Positions 5,355 through 5,558 of a DNA stretch of 5,558 nt are shown piece after piece. Every line of letters begins with the position of its first letter. Within the stretch, counting starts at the first letter, position 1. Source of the stretch: Desulfobacterales bacterium (GTDB lineage: Bacteria > Desulfobacterota > Desulfobacteria > Desulfobacterales > SpSt-501); NCBI GenBank assembly GCA_025454275.1, contig JALOOS010000189.1:1-5558 (forward strand), in the 5' to 3' direction. Below the pieces are notes generated by a model. The model was given only the letters and a program-made list of their open reading frames with translations. It ran no database searches and was not told the origin of the DNA. The translations under genes and the position numbers were made by a program.

Positions 5355-5418
5355 AGTCGGAGTCGGAGTAGAAAAAGTCGGAGTGAATGGATTATGTCTT
5401 TTTACTCTGACTCTGACT
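5355..5418. repeat. Long imperfect inverted repeat built from GTCGGA-type hexamers
   Basis: The left arm (5355-5377) is AGTCGGAGTCGGAGTA followed by GAAAAAG. The right arm (5398-5418) is CTTTTT followed by ACTCTGACTCTGACT. Sixteen pairs form, with the two differences being G-U wobbles in plus-strand RNA, then an A-rich/T-rich extension with a two-base bulge and a 20-base loop. Each arm is itself a tandem hexamer repeat. Lying 16 bases after the thiM stop, it could form the 3' end of that mRNA, but no clean T-tract follows it. Confidence 0.55.
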
Positions 5419-5450
5419 CGGAACTCGGTACTCAAAGAGGGGGTCGGGGG

Positions 5451-5481
5451 CGGTATCGCAATCGGTATCGAATCGGTGTCG
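5451..5481 (+). repeat. Degenerate tandem repeat CGGTATCG (three copies)
   Basis: CGGTATCG occurs at 5451-5458 and 5463-5470, and the variant CGGTGTCG at 5474-5481, giving a period of 11-12 bases with CAAT and AAT between. The block is followed by TCTTTTTT (5483-5490). No open reading frame or RNA gene is visible. Confidence 0.6.
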
Positions 5482-5490
5482 CTCTTTTTT

Positions 5491-5558
5491 ACCGAACACC
5501 AAACACCGAACACCAACAACCAAACACCAAGAACGAAACACCATACACCAACAACCCA
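5491..5558 (+). repeat. AC-rich heptamer repeat array (ACCGAAC/ACCAAAC) running off the right edge
   Basis: Units ACCGAAC, ACCAAAC, ACCGAAC follow directly (5491-5511). They decay to ACCAAC, AACCAAAC and looser ACC-and-AAC words up to the end. G and T are almost absent from the plus strand here, very unlike the genes. From 5340 to 5558 I find no coding region. Confidence 0.7.

Noticed and set aside
5491..5558. Repeat array as a CRISPR
   Set aside because: Units are 6-8 bases and contiguous, without 25-40-base repeats or unique spacers.

Overview
The window is GC-rich, densely coding bacterial DNA. The gene set suggests an anaerobic, Deltaproteobacteria-like (Desulfobacterota-type) chromosome: a stand-alone LUD-domain protein, a universal stress protein, a SpoIIE-type phosphatase with a HAMP domain, a TPP-riboswitch-controlled thiM, and degenerate short-word repeats between genes. 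This assignment is an inference from gene content and style; no marker gene is present.

Left part, minus strand (1-1378): the first 56 residues of a probable DEAD/DEAH-box helicase run off the left edge. About 230 bases without a gene separate it from the next gene. They hold a REPIN-like double hairpin (311-365) and a degenerate relative of one of its arms (238-257). Next come a small unidentified gene (417-573) and an alpha/beta hydrolase (592-1343), probably one operon. Each needs a single-base frame correction to read through: the small gene has one base too many, and the hydrolase has one too few (or a short deletion). A near-consensus sigma70-type promoter (TTGACA-N17-TATAGC) sits directly against the hydrolase start, so its transcript should be leaderless or nearly so.

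Middle, plus strand (1489-4293): a divergent gene encodes a membrane-anchored PP2C/SpoIIE-family serine/threonine phosphatase (about six membrane segments, HAMP, catalytic domain). Next are a LUD-domain (LutC/YkgG-like) protein and a UspA-type stress protein, 12 bases apart and probably cotranscribed. A candidate promoter for this pair overlaps the end of the phosphatase gene, with the -10 hexamer starting on its stop codon.

Right part (4313-5558): a complete transcription-attenuation unit controls thiM (hydroxyethylthiazole kinase, thiamine salvage). It consists of a promoter, a TPP aptamer with a 10-bp P1, a visible antiterminator, a 12-13-bp terminator with a T-rich tail, then the ribosome binding site and thiM. 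The last codons of thiM and the remaining 219 bases are degenerate short tandem repeats with one long inverted repeat; I see no gene there.

I find no clearly new multi-gene system. The most instructive items are the readable two-state TPP switch, the paired frameshifts in the minus-strand operon, and the repeats that run into the end of thiM.
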